Counted from the first letter of the stretch, positions 48,949 to 59,101 are shown. The stretch: DNA of 64,000 nt from Desulfofustis sp. PB-SRB1 (GCA_016722945.1 JAEQMT010000066.1:1-64000); one strand, 5' to 3'. Made by a program: numbers and translations. Notes: generated by a model not told the origin, from the sequence alone.

Positions 48949-51582
48949 ATGAACAGCAGGCAACGAAAACCGCCGGCAGATCGCACCGTCGATGCCGGTG
49001 GGGAAGTACATGGGGGTAACATCTATCAACTTTTTGACGCACATAACGAATCGGCTGGTGATTTTCTTGATTTCAGCGCCAACCTCAATCCGCTGGGGCC
49101 ACCGCCATGGTTGCGCTCACACATCAATCGCCGGTTGAGCTATGTCCAACATTACCCCGATCCACATTGCAGCCAGTTGATCGCTGCCGTTGCAACCCGG
49201 TATCGGCTAGCGCAAGACTGGATCGTAGCCGGCAACGGAAGCAGCGAGCTGCTCTTTTTTCTGCCGGATATCGTATCCGTCAAGCGGGTGATTATTCCTG
49301 AGCCCAGCTACCTTGAGTATCGGAAAGTCTTTGCACGGGCCGCCATTCCCATTGTATCAATTGCCTTAACCGAGAGCGATGGATTTAGACTTAATCCGCT
49401 TGTTATCGAAAAAGAGGTGACAAGCGAAGATCTAGTAATTTTCGGTAACCCAGCCAACCCGGCCGGTACCTATATCGACGATGAGGTAATCCGCGGATTG
49501 GCCGCACGAAACCCAGATGTGTGGTTTGTGGTGGATGAGGCCTTTCATGAATTCGTCGTTCCATTCTCCACCGTCGGGGGTACTCACGAAAATATCATCA
49601 CCCTCAATTCACTGACGAAATTTTTCTCTATTGCCGGCTTACGTATCGGTTTTGCCACGTTACCGCCGCCGTACACCAAACTATTAAAGGAGTTTCTGCC
49701 GCCCTGGTCGGTGAACACTCTTGCCCAGAGCGTCGCTACCGAAGCGCTTGGCGATGACGATTACTGCGCGAAAAGCAGAAAACAGTGCCGCCGTTTGCGC
49801 CAAGAGTTGGGACAAGCTCTCAAGGATATCGGCGCCTTCACGGTATACGACTCACATGCCAACTATCTGCTGCTCAGAAAACGTGACGGCGGCTCCGTGA
49901 ATCAGATCTACACAGGGTTGTTGGAGCAAAACATCGCCATTCGTCGGTGTGCCAACTATCCGGGTCTCGATGATTCCTTCTTCCGGGTGGCGGTGCGGGA
50001 TTCATCCGCCAATGAAATTCTGGTGGATTCCCTGCAATCGATGACCCACGGCCATAAAGTGGCATCGCGAGCCCGGAGAACAAAGGATCCATCCGTTCGC
50101 ACCATTATGTTCCAGGGAACATCGTCTCATGCCGGAAAATCAGTGCTCGGCGCCGCCTTATGCCGGATTCTCAAGCAGGATGGAGTAGCGGTTGCACCGT
50201 TCAAGGCGCAAAATATGTCGCTCAATTCATACGTTACTCCCGATGGCGGGGAGATCGGTTGGGCCCAGGCCCTGCAGGCCTTTGGTGCCGGGGTCGAGCC
50301 CCATACCATGATGAATCCGGTACTGCTCAAGCCGAACAGCGAAACCGGCAGTCAGGTAATCGTCAATGGCAAACCGGTGCGAAATATGGATATCCATCAG
50401 TACCACCAGTTTAAAGAAACGGCATGGAAAAAGGTTGCCGAGGCCTTTGACGCACTTGCTGAAAGGTATGAGGTGATTGTTCTGGAAGGTGCCGGTTCAC
50501 CGGGCGAAATCAATCTGAAATCCCACGACATCGTCAATATGGCCATGGCTCGCTACGCCAGGGCGCCGGTGCTGCTTATCGGCGACATTGACCGTGGCGG
50601 GGTTTATGCCTCTTTTGCCGGCATCATGGATGTTCTGGAGGAGTGGGAGCGCAATCTGATTGCCGGATTCATCGTCAACAAATTTCGTGGCGACCAGTCA
50701 TTGCTGGCCGCTGCCCATGAATTCGTTCTCGATCATACCGGCCGCCCCGTATATGGGGTCATTCCCTATTTCAGAGATCTCAATATTCCCGAAGAAGATT
50801 CGGTGTTCCTGGGTGATCGGGGCGGTCATCGAGCAACTGACATAAAAGAGATCGACATTGCCGTCATGCAGCTGCCTCATATTGCAAATTTTACCGATTT
50901 TCAGCCGTTTGAAGGTGAGCCGGAAGTGAGCCTGCGCTTTGTGGCGTCCACCCGGGATCTGCTTCGTCCCGATGTCATCATCATTCCCGGCTCGAAAAAC
51001 GTTGCCGGCGATCTCTCTTTTTTACATGCCACCGGACTGGCCGCTGATATCCTTAGATTTGCGCGCAGCGGGGCAATGATAATCGGTATCTGCGCCGGTT
51101 TTCAGATGCTTGGCGTAACCATGCGTGATCCTTTGGGACTGGAAGGCGATTCCGGTACCGTACCGGGGCTTGGACTGCTCACCGTGGAGACCGAGTTACG
51201 GGCCCACAAGACCCTGCTGCCTCGGGTCGGCACCCACATCGAATCTGGCTTGACGGTACAAGGCTATGAAATTCATCATGGCCACACCATCAGTGTCAAA
51301 AAAACACGTCCTGTTCTGCGCTTTACCGATGGCGAGACCTGCGGAGCGATGAATGATACGGCAACAATCTGGGGAGTGTACCTGCACGGGCTGTTTGATG
51401 ATGATCAATTTCGAAGATGGTTCATTGATTCACAGCGACGGCGAAAAAACCTAGTCCCGCTCAACTCCAGCGGACAGCCGTATGATCTCGAGTCCCAGCT
51501 TGATACATTGGCAGGCCGGGTGAGGGACTGCCTTGATATGAACCGGATCTACGACCTCATGGATCGTACCATCCATGTATGA
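48949..51582 (+). CDS. cbiP: Fusion of threonine-phosphate decarboxylase and cobyric acid synthase
   Basis: 877 residues. Residues about 20-365 are a CobD-type PLP enzyme making aminopropanol phosphate: start GGNIYQLFDA, DFSANLNPLGPP, VDEAFHEF, and PLP-binding Lys near 224 in NSLTKFFSIAGLR. Residues about 383-877 are CbiP/CobQ, which amidates cobyrinate a,c-diamide to cobyric acid: FQGTSSHAGKSVLGAAL, PFKAQNMSLNSYV, and the glutaminase Cys near 715 in GICAGFQMLG and His near 813 in GVYLHGLFD. The two act on the two branches that CbiB joins, and cbiB is the next gene (8-base overlap). Confidence 0.94.
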   Translation: MNSRQRKPPADRTVDAGGEVHGGNIYQLFDAHNESAGDFLDFSANLNPLGPPPWLRSHINRRLSYVQHYPDPHCSQLIAAVATRYRLAQDWIVAGNGSSELLFFLPDIVSVKRVIIPEPSYLEYRKVFARAAIPIVSIALTESDGFRLNPLVIEKEVTSEDLVIFGNPANPAGTYIDDEVIRGLAARNPDVWFVVDEAFHEFVVPFSTVGGTHENIITLNSLTKFFSIAGLRIGFATLPPPYTKLLKEFLPPWSVNTLAQSVATEALGDDDYCAKSRKQCRRLRQELGQALKDIGAFTVYDSHANYLLLRKRDGGSVNQIYTGLLEQNIAIRRCANYPGLDDSFFRVAVRDSSANEILVDSLQSMTHGHKVASRARRTKDPSVRTIMFQGTSSHAGKSVLGAALCRILKQDGVAVAPFKAQNMSLNSYVTPDGGEIGWAQALQAFGAGVEPHTMMNPVLLKPNSETGSQVIVNGKPVRNMDIHQYHQFKETAWKKVAEAFDALAERYEVIVLEGAGSPGEINLKSHDIVNMAMARYARAPVLLIGDIDRGGVYASFAGIMDVLEEWERNLIAGFIVNKFRGDQSLLAAAHEFVLDHTGRPVYGVIPYFRDLNIPEEDSVFLGDRGGHRATDIKEIDIAVMQLPHIANFTDFQPFEGEPEVSLRFVASTRDLLRPDVIIIPGSKNVAGDLSFLHATGLAADILRFARSGAMIIGICAGFQMLGVTMRDPLGLEGDSGTVPGLGLLTVETELRAHKTLLPRVGTHIESGLTVQGYEIHHGHTISVKKTRPVLRFTDGETCGAMNDTATIWGVYLHGLFDDDQFRRWFIDSQRRRKNLVPLNSSGQPYDLESQLDTLAGRVRDCLDMNRIYDLMDRTIHV

Positions 51583-52585
51583 ACTATTCTATAGCGTCAT
51601 GATTGGTGCCGTGGTGCTGGATCGATGGGCTGGTGATCCGCGCTGGCTCCCCCATCCAGTACGGTTAATCGGCTACTTGTGCGACATTATTGAGAGCAGA
51701 TCAAGGAAACTCTCAGGCTCAATTCCGCTGCGGTGGGCAGGCCTTTTATCGGTTTTTCTGGTAGTGAGTGCAACCGCTATGACCTGCACTGGTCTGCTGC
51801 TGCTTGCCGATCTAATCAATTCGTTTTTACTGGCCGCGGTTGGATTTTTCCTGCTCTACTGCAGTGTCGCCACCGGAGATCTTGTCAGCCACAGCAAGGC
51901 GGTATTTAGCCCACTCAGCTCGGCAGATATGGCTCAAGCACGACAGGCGGCGGCAATGATGGTTGGCCGGGATACCGCTCATCTAAACGAGTCTGATATC
52001 AGCCGGGCAACCATCGAATCAGTTGCCGAGAACCTGGTTGACGGAATTACCGCACCGCTGTTCTGGGCCTTTGCCGGCTCACTCGTTTCCCTATTTATAG
52101 CGCTTGATCCTATTTACGGCGCGGTAATCGGAGCAATCTCGTACAAGGCAATCAATACGATGGATTCCATGTGGGGGTATACCAGCCAGCGCTATATTGA
52201 GTTTGGCAGGTATGCGGCAAAACTAGATGATGCCGTCAATTTCCTTCCCGCCCGGATAAGCGGGTGGTGCGTGGTCGCCGCTGCTCTTTTACCAGGGTTT
52301 TCGTGTCGGCTCAGTGTACGGACGTATCTCGCCGACCGCCACAAGTCGCCTAGTCCCAACAGCGCCCATACCGAAGCAGCATTTGCCGGGGCGTTGAGTC
52401 GGCAATTGGGTGGGCCGTCCACCTACCAGTCGGTTGTCCACGAAAAAGCAATAATTGGAGCGGGATTTCCCCCACCCCAGGCTGAAGATATTCCACGGGC
52501 CAACCGACTGCTGATAGCAGCTGCAGTGGTATTTTTCCTTGTTTTACTCGGCGCCCATCTGGGTATCACCAGGCTATGGGCATGA
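51575..52585 (+). CDS. cbiB: Adenosylcobinamide-phosphate synthase
   Basis: 336 residues, several membrane helices. The start is typical (DRWAGDPRWLPHPVRLIG), followed by GRDTAHLNESDISRATIES and ENLVDGITAPLFW, and NFLPARIS. It joins aminopropanol (phosphate) to cobyric acid. Overlaps the genes on both sides (8 and 10 bases). Confidence 0.95.
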   Translation: MYELFYSVMIGAVVLDRWAGDPRWLPHPVRLIGYLCDIIESRSRKLSGSIPLRWAGLLSVFLVVSATAMTCTGLLLLADLINSFLLAAVGFFLLYCSVATGDLVSHSKAVFSPLSSADMAQARQAAAMMVGRDTAHLNESDISRATIESVAENLVDGITAPLFWAFAGSLVSLFIALDPIYGAVIGAISYKAINTMDSMWGYTSQRYIEFGRYAAKLDDAVNFLPARISGWCVVAAALLPGFSCRLSVRTYLADRHKSPSPNSAHTEAAFAGALSRQLGGPSTYQSVVHEKAIIGAGFPPPQAEDIPRANRLLIAAAVVFFLVLLGAHLGITRLWA

Positions 52586-53952
52586 AATCAGTACCTGCCA
52601 TTCTTATCGGCGGAACAAAAAGCGGTAGCGGGAAAACCATTATCACGCTTGGTATCATGAAGGCATTCATGATGCGCGGCCTCGTTGTCCAACCATATAA
52701 GTGCGGCCCTGATTTTATCGATCCAAGTTTACATGGGTGGATAACTGGTCGCACCTCATATAACCTTGACATCATCATGATGGGGAAACCGGCATGCCGT
52801 GACCTTGTCGCCCGCACCAGCTATGATGCCGATATCATCGTGGTGGAAGGTGTTATGGGGCTCTTTGACGGTGGTGAGGCAAGCGGCGCAGAATTGGCTA
52901 AAGAGCTGGGATTGTCGGTGGTTTTGATTGTCGATGGCGGCGCCAAGGCGCAGAGCGCAGCCGCCGAGTTGCTCGGCTTTGAAGCATTTGACCAGGAAAT
53001 AGATATAGCCGGGGTGATCTTTAACAAGGTCAGCAGCGCTGGTCATCGAGTACTGATAGAAACGGCGGTAACTACCCATTGTACATCGCCTATTCTTGGC
53101 TTTTTTGGCAAAGATGACCGGTTCACCATCGAATCCCGACATCTCGGTCTGCGCATGGGGCACGAACGGCCGCTGACGGAAGAAAACCTCACTATCCTGG
53201 CTGAGCGTATCGAGGAAAGTTTCAAGCTTGACGCACTTATATCATTGTCACAGCGAATTGACACCGACTCACCGCGGCCCAGCGCGATACACAAACGAAC
53301 CGTCCGGCTCGGAGTGGCGCTGGATGAGGCGTTTTGTTTTTATTACCGGCAGAATCTTGAACTTCTCCAGGCAGCAGGCATCGAACTGGTCTATTTCAGT
53401 CCGTTGCACGACACCCGTCTACCGCCGAACCTCAACGGTATCTATTGCGGTGGCGGCTACCCGGAGATCTATGCGGTCCAGCTTGCTGAAAACGGGACAA
53501 TGCGCAGCGATATCAGATCGTTTCACCGGCGAGGCGGATGGCTGTATGCAGAATGTGGCGGATTCATGTATCTTTGTGCATATCTGCTGGATGCAACCGG
53601 GATCAGCCATGAGATGTGTAATATCTTTCCCTTTACCACGGCCATGCGACCACGACTGCAGGCGCTGGGGTATCGCCGTATCACCCTTATGGATGATTGT
53701 CTGCTGGGGAAAAAAGCAACGACCTGCGCCGGCCATGAATTTCATTACTCAGAGCTCCTTAAGCTCGACCAAAAACCGGCCGACGGCGCCCTCGAGGATA
53801 TCTATCAGACTGAAAATCGTGGCGGCGGCTACCGTATAGATGGCGCCTTGGCCAGCTATGTCCATATCCATTTTTGTTCTCATCCCGCTATTGCCGAAAC
53901 CATGGCTATCAAACTCGCCGAAACCCCCACTGCAAACAATGCGAGCACCTAA
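52576..53952 (+). CDS. cbiA: Cobyrinate a,c-diamide synthase
   Basis: 458 residues. The ATP-binding N-terminal part has IGGTKSGSGKTIITLG and CGPDFIDPSLHGW; the glutaminase part has CGGGYPEIYAVQLAEN and Cys near 327 in YAECGGFMYL, closing with HIHFCSHP. It uses glutamine to amidate the a and c side chains of cobyrinate. Last of the cob operon. Early corrin-ring genes are not in the window. Confidence 0.95.
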   Translation: MGMKSVPAILIGGTKSGSGKTIITLGIMKAFMMRGLVVQPYKCGPDFIDPSLHGWITGRTSYNLDIIMMGKPACRDLVARTSYDADIIVVEGVMGLFDGGEASGAELAKELGLSVVLIVDGGAKAQSAAAELLGFEAFDQEIDIAGVIFNKVSSAGHRVLIETAVTTHCTSPILGFFGKDDRFTIESRHLGLRMGHERPLTEENLTILAERIEESFKLDALISLSQRIDTDSPRPSAIHKRTVRLGVALDEAFCFYYRQNLELLQAAGIELVYFSPLHDTRLPPNLNGIYCGGGYPEIYAVQLAENGTMRSDIRSFHRRGGWLYAECGGFMYLCAYLLDATGISHEMCNIFPFTTAMRPRLQALGYRRITLMDDCLLGKKATTCAGHEFHYSELLKLDQKPADGALEDIYQTENRGGGYRIDGALASYVHIHFCSHPAIAETMAIKLAETPTANNAST

Positions 53953-54071
53953 GGCACTTGCGTTTGGCTGAGTAATTATTACAAGGTTATGCCGTTCTAC
54001 AGAGAATGAGCACACCAGTACTATGCGGTTGTACTGTTTACCCATACCAGAAAAGAAAAAGGAGAAATCAT

Positions 54072-54488
54072 ATGACGCGCACCCTTGCCATCATTAAGCC
54101 CGATGCGGTAGCGGCCGGACATGCAGGCGCCATTATTTCACGGATCTGCTCCGAGGGCTTTACCGTTGTCGGTCTGAAAAAAATCCTGCTGGGAAAACGC
54201 CAGGCCGAGGGGTTCTATTATGTCCATAAGGAGCGGCCGTTTTTTGCCGATCTGGTGGATTTTATGAGTAGCGGCGCCTGTATTGTCATGGTGCTGGAAG
54301 CCGATAATGCCATTAAAAAATGGCGCGATCTCATGGGGCCCACCAACCCGGAACAGGCCGATGAATCTACCCTGCGCAGACAGTTCGGCACCAACATCGA
54401 ACAAAACGCAACACACGGCTCCGATGGTGTCGATACGGCTGCTTTTGAGATTGGTTATTTTTTCTCCGCAATGGAGCTGCTGGGCTGA
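54072..54488 (+). CDS. ndk: Nucleoside diphosphate kinase
   Basis: 138 residues. Starts TRTLAIIKPDAVAAG; the phosphorylated His lies in QNATHGSDG; KERPFFADLVDFMSSG is intact. It balances NTP pools. AAGGAGAAATC precedes the ATG. The 3' end overlaps the convergent xseA gene by 34 bases. Confidence 0.96.
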   Translation: MTRTLAIIKPDAVAAGHAGAIISRICSEGFTVVGLKKILLGKRQAEGFYYVHKERPFFADLVDFMSSGACIVMVLEADNAIKKWRDLMGPTNPEQADESTLRRQFGTNIEQNATHGSDGVDTAAFEIGYFFSAMELLG

Positions 54489-55849
54489 CCGGTCTCGTCT
54501 TCGGCCTCACGTTTGCCCAGCACCTCGCACTCCAAGCTCCCCCGGTGCAGGGTAACATTGAGCCGCTCACTCAGGCTGACATCACGACTGTCACTGACAA
54601 TGTGCGGCTGTCGGGAGTCCGGCCGGTTCATGGAAACGATGGCATAGCCGCGAGCCAGAACCGCCAGCGGACTTAACGACGAAAGAACCGCGTTATGACG
54701 GCTGAGTAAAGCCTCGGCCCGGAGAATTTTTGTGGTTATGGCTCGAATCAGGTCTTCATGCAGTTGCGCACAATGATTGTGTTGCATCCGCAGAACATGG
54801 ATCGGCGAATGTCTGGTAAGTGATGCGATAGCCCGTGACGTCCGTTTTTCCAGTTGCTCAATGGTGCGCAGAAACGATTGTGCCATGTTGCGATGGGAAG
54901 TTTCAAGGCTGAGCATGGCGCGGTAAAAAGGCGCATCAAAGCTCGCCAGCAGACGTTTTGGTGCCACAATACGATGGTGTGCGGTGTCGAGATGAGAGAG
55001 CATCATCCTGATGATCTGACGGTTGAGCTGCCCGATCCGTGCTCGCAGAACGCGGGCATCGGGGATCAGCAGTTCGGCTGCCGCGGTGGGCGTGGCAGTG
55101 CGTTGATCGGCGCAGAAATCGGCAATGGTGAAGTCTGTTTCATGGCCGATCCCGGTAACCACCGGAACCGTGCAGCCGGCAATGGCCCGTGCCACCCGCT
55201 CGTCGTTGAAACACCACAAATCCTCCAGCGAGCCACCGCCCCGGCACAAGACGATAACCTGGGGTTCTAGGCGCTGGGCGATGGCCAGTGCCGCGCAGAT
55301 CTCGGCGGGTGCCTCGGCTCCCTGCACGGTGGCTGGAATCAGGCGAACGCGAACATCGGCCTGGCGGTGTCGGCATATAGTGAGAAAATCATGCAGGGCG
55401 GCCCCGGTAGCTGAGGTGATCACGGCAATGTCGCAGATATGGGGGGGAATCGGTTTTTTTCTGTGCTGGTCGAAGAGTCCTTCAGCCAGCAGTTGCTGCT
55501 TGAGTTTTTCAAATGCGGCCTGTAAATATCCCGAGCCACGCATATCAACGGTATCGACGATAAGCTGGTATTCGCCGCGGGGCTCGTAAATGGAAATGCG
55601 CCCAAAGCAGATAACCGAGGTGCCGTCGGCCAGTTCATCACGGGTTGAAAAAAGGCGCGACTTAAAGAGAACGCACCGCAGTGAGGAAGAATCGTCTTTA
55701 AGGTTGAAATAGACATGGCCGGAAAGGGGCCGGCGCAAACTTGAAATTTCCCCGATTATTCGGATAAATGGAAAGCTTTTTTCAACAATGTATTTAAGTG
55801 AAGTGGTGAACTCGGTCACCGTGTAGACCTGAGGGTCGGTTTGACTCAT
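54455..55849 (-). CDS. xseA: Exodeoxyribonuclease VII large subunit
   Basis: 464 residues. An OB-fold N-terminal domain (FIRIIGEISSLRRPLSGHVYF, then FGRISIYEPRGEYQLIVD), the catalytic region (VITSATGAALHDFL, VIVLCRGGGSLEDLWCFND, GIGHETDFTIADFCADQRT), and a long helical tail. It needs XseB, which is not next to it here. Removes single-stranded DNA ends. Confidence 0.95.
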   Translation of the reverse strand: MSQTDPQVYTVTEFTTSLKYIVEKSFPFIRIIGEISSLRRPLSGHVYFNLKDDSSSLRCVLFKSRLFSTRDELADGTSVICFGRISIYEPRGEYQLIVDTVDMRGSGYLQAAFEKLKQQLLAEGLFDQHRKKPIPPHICDIAVITSATGAALHDFLTICRHRQADVRVRLIPATVQGAEAPAEICAALAIAQRLEPQVIVLCRGGGSLEDLWCFNDERVARAIAGCTVPVVTGIGHETDFTIADFCADQRTATPTAAAELLIPDARVLRARIGQLNRQIIRMMLSHLDTAHHRIVAPKRLLASFDAPFYRAMLSLETSHRNMAQSFLRTIEQLEKRTSRAIASLTRHSPIHVLRMQHNHCAQLHEDLIRAITTKILRAEALLSRHNAVLSSLSPLAVLARGYAIVSMNRPDSRQPHIVSDSRDVSLSERLNVTLHRGSLECEVLGKREAEDETGQPSSSIAEKK

Positions 55850-55868
55850 TTCTTTACCTTACAAAAGT

Positions 55869-55989
55869 GATGCACTCGTAAAAACCCTAAATCCTAACTT
55901 TGATGTTCAACATATAGAGTGTTTGATTCTCAAGTATATACAACAAGTAGTGTAAATGTGGTTTGTCGAGGACTTTTTACGAGAGCATC
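55869..55989. repeat. Dispersed intergenic element, copy D
   Basis: Ends GATGCACTCGTAAAAA and TTTTTACGAGAGCATC are inverted repeats of 16 bp with one mismatch. Inner part is AT-rich and differs from the other copies. No coding capacity. Confidence 0.75.
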
Positions 55990-55995
55990 AAAAGT

Positions 55996-56155
55996 GATGG
56001 ACTCGTAAAAACCTCAAAATTGCTTGAGATCGTCATTCCCGCCCTCGATAACAACACTCAAGGGCAGGCTGCAGCGGGAACCCAGTGATTCCAATTAATT
56101 ATGAATGTCGGATCAACTCCGCTATGACTGGTATATGGATTTTTACGATACCATC
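55996..56155. repeat. Dispersed intergenic element, copy E
   Basis: Ends GATGGACTCGTAAAAACC and GGATTTTTACGATACCATC are inverted repeats with a few mismatches. The core GTCATTCCCGCCCTCGATAA is the reverse of that at 7880-7984. Confidence 0.75.
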
Positions 56156-56263
56156 AAAACTAAAGGGTCTTAACGATTGATTATAAACCCTCTTTTGTAC
56201 TATAACGACCAAATATCTAATCATTGTGAAATCTTAACCTAAACAACAAGCAGGTGCTTGCCA

Positions 56264-56956
56264 ATGTCGGATCAGAGTGTTTTTGAAAAAGAATTTGTCG
56301 ACGAGCGTGAAAAAAACAACGTGGAAGGGGTGTTGGAGCAGCTCAACCTGCCTCCCGCCGTCATAGCATTTTATAAAAAACATAAACGTACCATCTACGT
56401 GGTGCTGGTGACGGCTATCGCGATCATTGTCTTCTGGGCATTGTACAGTTCGTATCGGGACAAACGTATCGAACAGGGCGGCAATCAATTGTACGCGGCA
56501 ATGAAGCTTCCCGTTGAACAACAGCCGGAGGCGCTGGCCGCGGTTGCCGAGTCGTATGCATCCACCGCGGCCCAGAGTTGGGCACGCATTGAACTGGCCC
56601 ACGCCTTGACTTCGGAGAATAAGCACTCTGAGGCACTTGAGGTGTATGAGGATGTGCGCACCGGATTGAAGCAGTCATCGCCGCTCTATCCACTGCTCAC
56701 CCTGGCAATCGGGCAAACCCACGAGGCGCTGCAAAACAACCAGCAGGCCATGGCCGAATATCAGATCCTGCAAAGCATCGACGGCTACAGCGGTTTTGGC
56801 TATGAGGGAGTCGCCCGCATTCACGAAAAAGAGATGGAAATTGGCCTGGCGCTGACCGCTTACGAGCAGTATCTGGGCGCCATGAGCAGCGAAGAAGAGC
56901 GCTTCATGGGAAGTATCATCAGGGAAAAGATCGCCCAGTTAAAGGCGCTGCCTTGA
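56264..56956 (+). CDS. YfgM-like membrane-anchored TPR protein
   Basis: 230 residues. Cytoplasmic N-terminus (SDQSVFEKEFVDEREKNN), one membrane segment (TIYVVLVTAIAIIVFWAL), then helical TPR-like repeats (AQSWARIELAHALTSENKH, MAEYQILQSIDGYSGFGYE). Similar to YfgM proteins, which work with SecYEG and periplasmic chaperones. Overlaps panC by four bases (TTGA). Confidence 0.8.
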   Translation: MSDQSVFEKEFVDEREKNNVEGVLEQLNLPPAVIAFYKKHKRTIYVVLVTAIAIIVFWALYSSYRDKRIEQGGNQLYAAMKLPVEQQPEALAAVAESYASTAAQSWARIELAHALTSENKHSEALEVYEDVRTGLKQSSPLYPLLTLAIGQTHEALQNNQQAMAEYQILQSIDGYSGFGYEGVARIHEKEMEIGLALTAYEQYLGAMSSEEERFMGSIIREKIAQLKALP

Positions 56957-57816
56957 TCGTTATCTCCGACATTTCAACGCTGCGAAAGCAGCTCAGGCAG
57001 TGGCGACGGCGGGGAGAGACCATTTGTCTGGTGCCCACCATGGGCTTTTTCCACGAGGGGCACTGCGCCCTCATGCGCCATGGCAAAACCGTGGCCCAAC
57101 GGGTTATCGTCAGTCTGTTCATCAATCCCACCCAATTCGGCCCGAACGAAGATCTGAGCAACTATCCGCGCGACCTTGCCGGAGATGTGGAAAAGGCTGA
57201 AAAAAACGGGGTTGATGCAATATTTGCACCGCACTCGGATGAGCTGTACCGCCCGACTCACCGCACCAGGGTAATCGTCGATGATTTAAGTGAGCGCTAT
57301 TGTGGTCGTAACCGGCCCACTCATTTTTCCGGTGTTACCACTATCGTTGCAAAACTCTTCAATCTGGTGCTGCCTGAATTCGCCGTGTTCGGGGAAAAAG
57401 ATTATCAGCAGCTGGTTATTATCAAGCAACTGGTGGAAGACCTCAATTATCAGATCACGGTAATCGGCCACCCGATCGTCAGAGAGATCGACGGGTTGGC
57501 CATGAGCTCGCGCAACGCCTATCTTGATGAAACGCAGCGGCAAGCTGCGCCGGTGCTTTTCCGCGCCCTAACCAAGGTGGCTGCCGCTGCCCATGCTTCT
57601 GAAAACAAACCAGTCGACAGCGGTCCGCTTCTGGCGGAAGCTCTGGCCACACTGGAGGCTATCGAACAGGTGAGTGTCGAGTATGTCGCCATCGTCGATC
57701 CGCATACCCTCGCCCCCTCACAAGTGGCTCATCCCAACTTCCGGGTGCTGGGGGCCATTCGTGTCGGCGGCGCCGTCAGACTGATTGATAATGTATCGCT
57801 CAGTGAGCATATTTAG
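56953..57816 (+). CDS. panC: Pantothenate synthetase
   Basis: 287 residues. ATP-binding motif TMGFFHEGHCALM, FINPTQFGPNEDLSNYPR, VFGEKDYQQL and MSSRNAYLDE are all seen. It condenses pantoate with beta-alanine. The start is TTG at 56953, overlapping the previous stop; no better ATG fits the family start. Confidence 0.95.
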   Translation: MIVISDISTLRKQLRQWRRRGETICLVPTMGFFHEGHCALMRHGKTVAQRVIVSLFINPTQFGPNEDLSNYPRDLAGDVEKAEKNGVDAIFAPHSDELYRPTHRTRVIVDDLSERYCGRNRPTHFSGVTTIVAKLFNLVLPEFAVFGEKDYQQLVIIKQLVEDLNYQITVIGHPIVREIDGLAMSSRNAYLDETQRQAAPVLFRALTKVAAAAHASENKPVDSGPLLAEALATLEAIEQVSVEYVAIVDPHTLAPSQVAHPNFRVLGAIRVGGAVRLIDNVSLSEHI

Positions 57817-57898
57817 GAAGTAGTGAAACATGAGGTCTTTCCTACACGACCAATTTTTTTCAAGCTTTCCATAAGAAACACCAGTGAGGAATGAGACA

Positions 57899-59101
57899 AT
57901 GCCTGGATTTGAACGATTGGGTGAGGAAGAAAAAAGACAAATATTGGATGTGCTGGATACCGGCGTGCTGTTTCGGTATGAATTCGGCGATCAGCGCAAC
58001 GGGATCTATAAGGTAAAGGAGTTCGAGGAAAAATTTGCCGCCTATACCGGTACCGCCTACGGCCAGGCGGTAACCTCAGGCACTGCCGCGGTCAAAGTGG
58101 CACTTAAGGCGCTTGGGGTCGGCATTGGTGATGAGGTAATCACCCAGGGATTTACCTTTGTCGCCACCTGGGAGGCAATTTTAGAGGTCGGCGCCATTCC
58201 GGTATTCACCGAAATAGATGAATCGCTCAATATGGATCCTGAAGATCTCGCCAACAAAATTTCCCCCAAAACAAAATGCATCATGCCGGTCCATATGCTT
58301 GGTTCCGCCGCCCGTATTGATGAAATCGTCGCTATCGGCGATGCTGCCGGAATTGCCGTTCTTGAAGATTGCGCCCAGGCTGCCGGCTGCCGGGTGAAGG
58401 GGCGGCATGTGGGCAGTATCGGCAGATGCGGCACGTTTTCCTTTGATTCGGTAAAAACGATGACCACCGGTGAAGGCGGGATGATCGTCACCGACGACTA
58501 TGAGCTCTGGCAGTCCATGTCGGAATATCAGGATCATGGCCATGATCATCGGCCCAATCCCGGCGGCAGGGGAGGGGAAGGACGGCGGTTTATCGGTTTT
58601 AACTATCGGATGATGGAATTGCAGGGGGCGATCGGGCTGGCGCAACTGGCAAAGCTTGATGATTTTGTCGCTACCCAGAGACGTAACAAGGACCGTTTAC
58701 GCGAAATCGTCAGCCTGCTCCCCAATGTCAGTTTTCGCCATCTTCCCGACGAGGCTGGTGATTCCGCTTCACACCTGGCTTTTATGCTGGCTGACAGTGA
58801 GCAGCGACGCCGGGTTAATGCAGTGCTGCAGGAAGAAGGTGTCGGTGCGGTCTGCTTTGGAGAAAACAGCTGGCACTTTTTTCCTCAATGGGAGCATCTG
58901 TTAGCTGGTGCGACGCAGGCGGCAAACGGCTGGCCTTTTAATCGTGAGGATTCCGCCGGCAGGATTACCTACAGCCAAGACCAGCTTCCTGATTCCATGC
59001 AGCTGCTTGAACGCACTCTGGTTTATCCGGTCATGCTGAACATGGACGATAATCGCTTTGCCTTCATCGAGGCGGCGATACGAAAAGCTGCGTCAGTATA
59101 G
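57899..59101 (+). CDS. DegT/DnrJ/EryC1-family PLP aminotransferase
   Basis: 400 residues. AVTSGTAAVKVALKALG, ITQGFTFVATWEAI, VLEDCAQAAGC and FSFDSVKTMTTGEGG, with the PLP-binding Lys, place it in the sugar aminotransferase family. It is closer to the glutamine-scyllo-inositol/PseC-like group than to the paralogue at 26573, but its substrate cannot be told. ATG at 57899 has GAGGAATGAG before it; a GTG 15 bases upstream is possible. Stands alone between panC and a convergent hydrolase gene. Confidence 0.88.
   Translation: MPGFERLGEEEKRQILDVLDTGVLFRYEFGDQRNGIYKVKEFEEKFAAYTGTAYGQAVTSGTAAVKVALKALGVGIGDEVITQGFTFVATWEAILEVGAIPVFTEIDESLNMDPEDLANKISPKTKCIMPVHMLGSAARIDEIVAIGDAAGIAVLEDCAQAAGCRVKGRHVGSIGRCGTFSFDSVKTMTTGEGGMIVTDDYELWQSMSEYQDHGHDHRPNPGGRGGEGRRFIGFNYRMMELQGAIGLAQLAKLDDFVATQRRNKDRLREIVSLLPNVSFRHLPDEAGDSASHLAFMLADSEQRRRVNAVLQEEGVGAVCFGENSWHFFPQWEHLLAGATQAANGWPFNREDSAGRITYSQDQLPDSMQLLERTLVYPVMLNMDDNRFAFIEAAIRKAASV

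Larger units (their letters stand above)
55850..56263. other. 414-base intergenic region made largely of two dispersed elements
   Basis: No gene seen. The two repeat copies at 55869-55989 and 55996-56155 fill most of it. The last 100 bases before 56264 should hold the promoter of the YfgM-like gene and panC. Confidence 0.6.
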
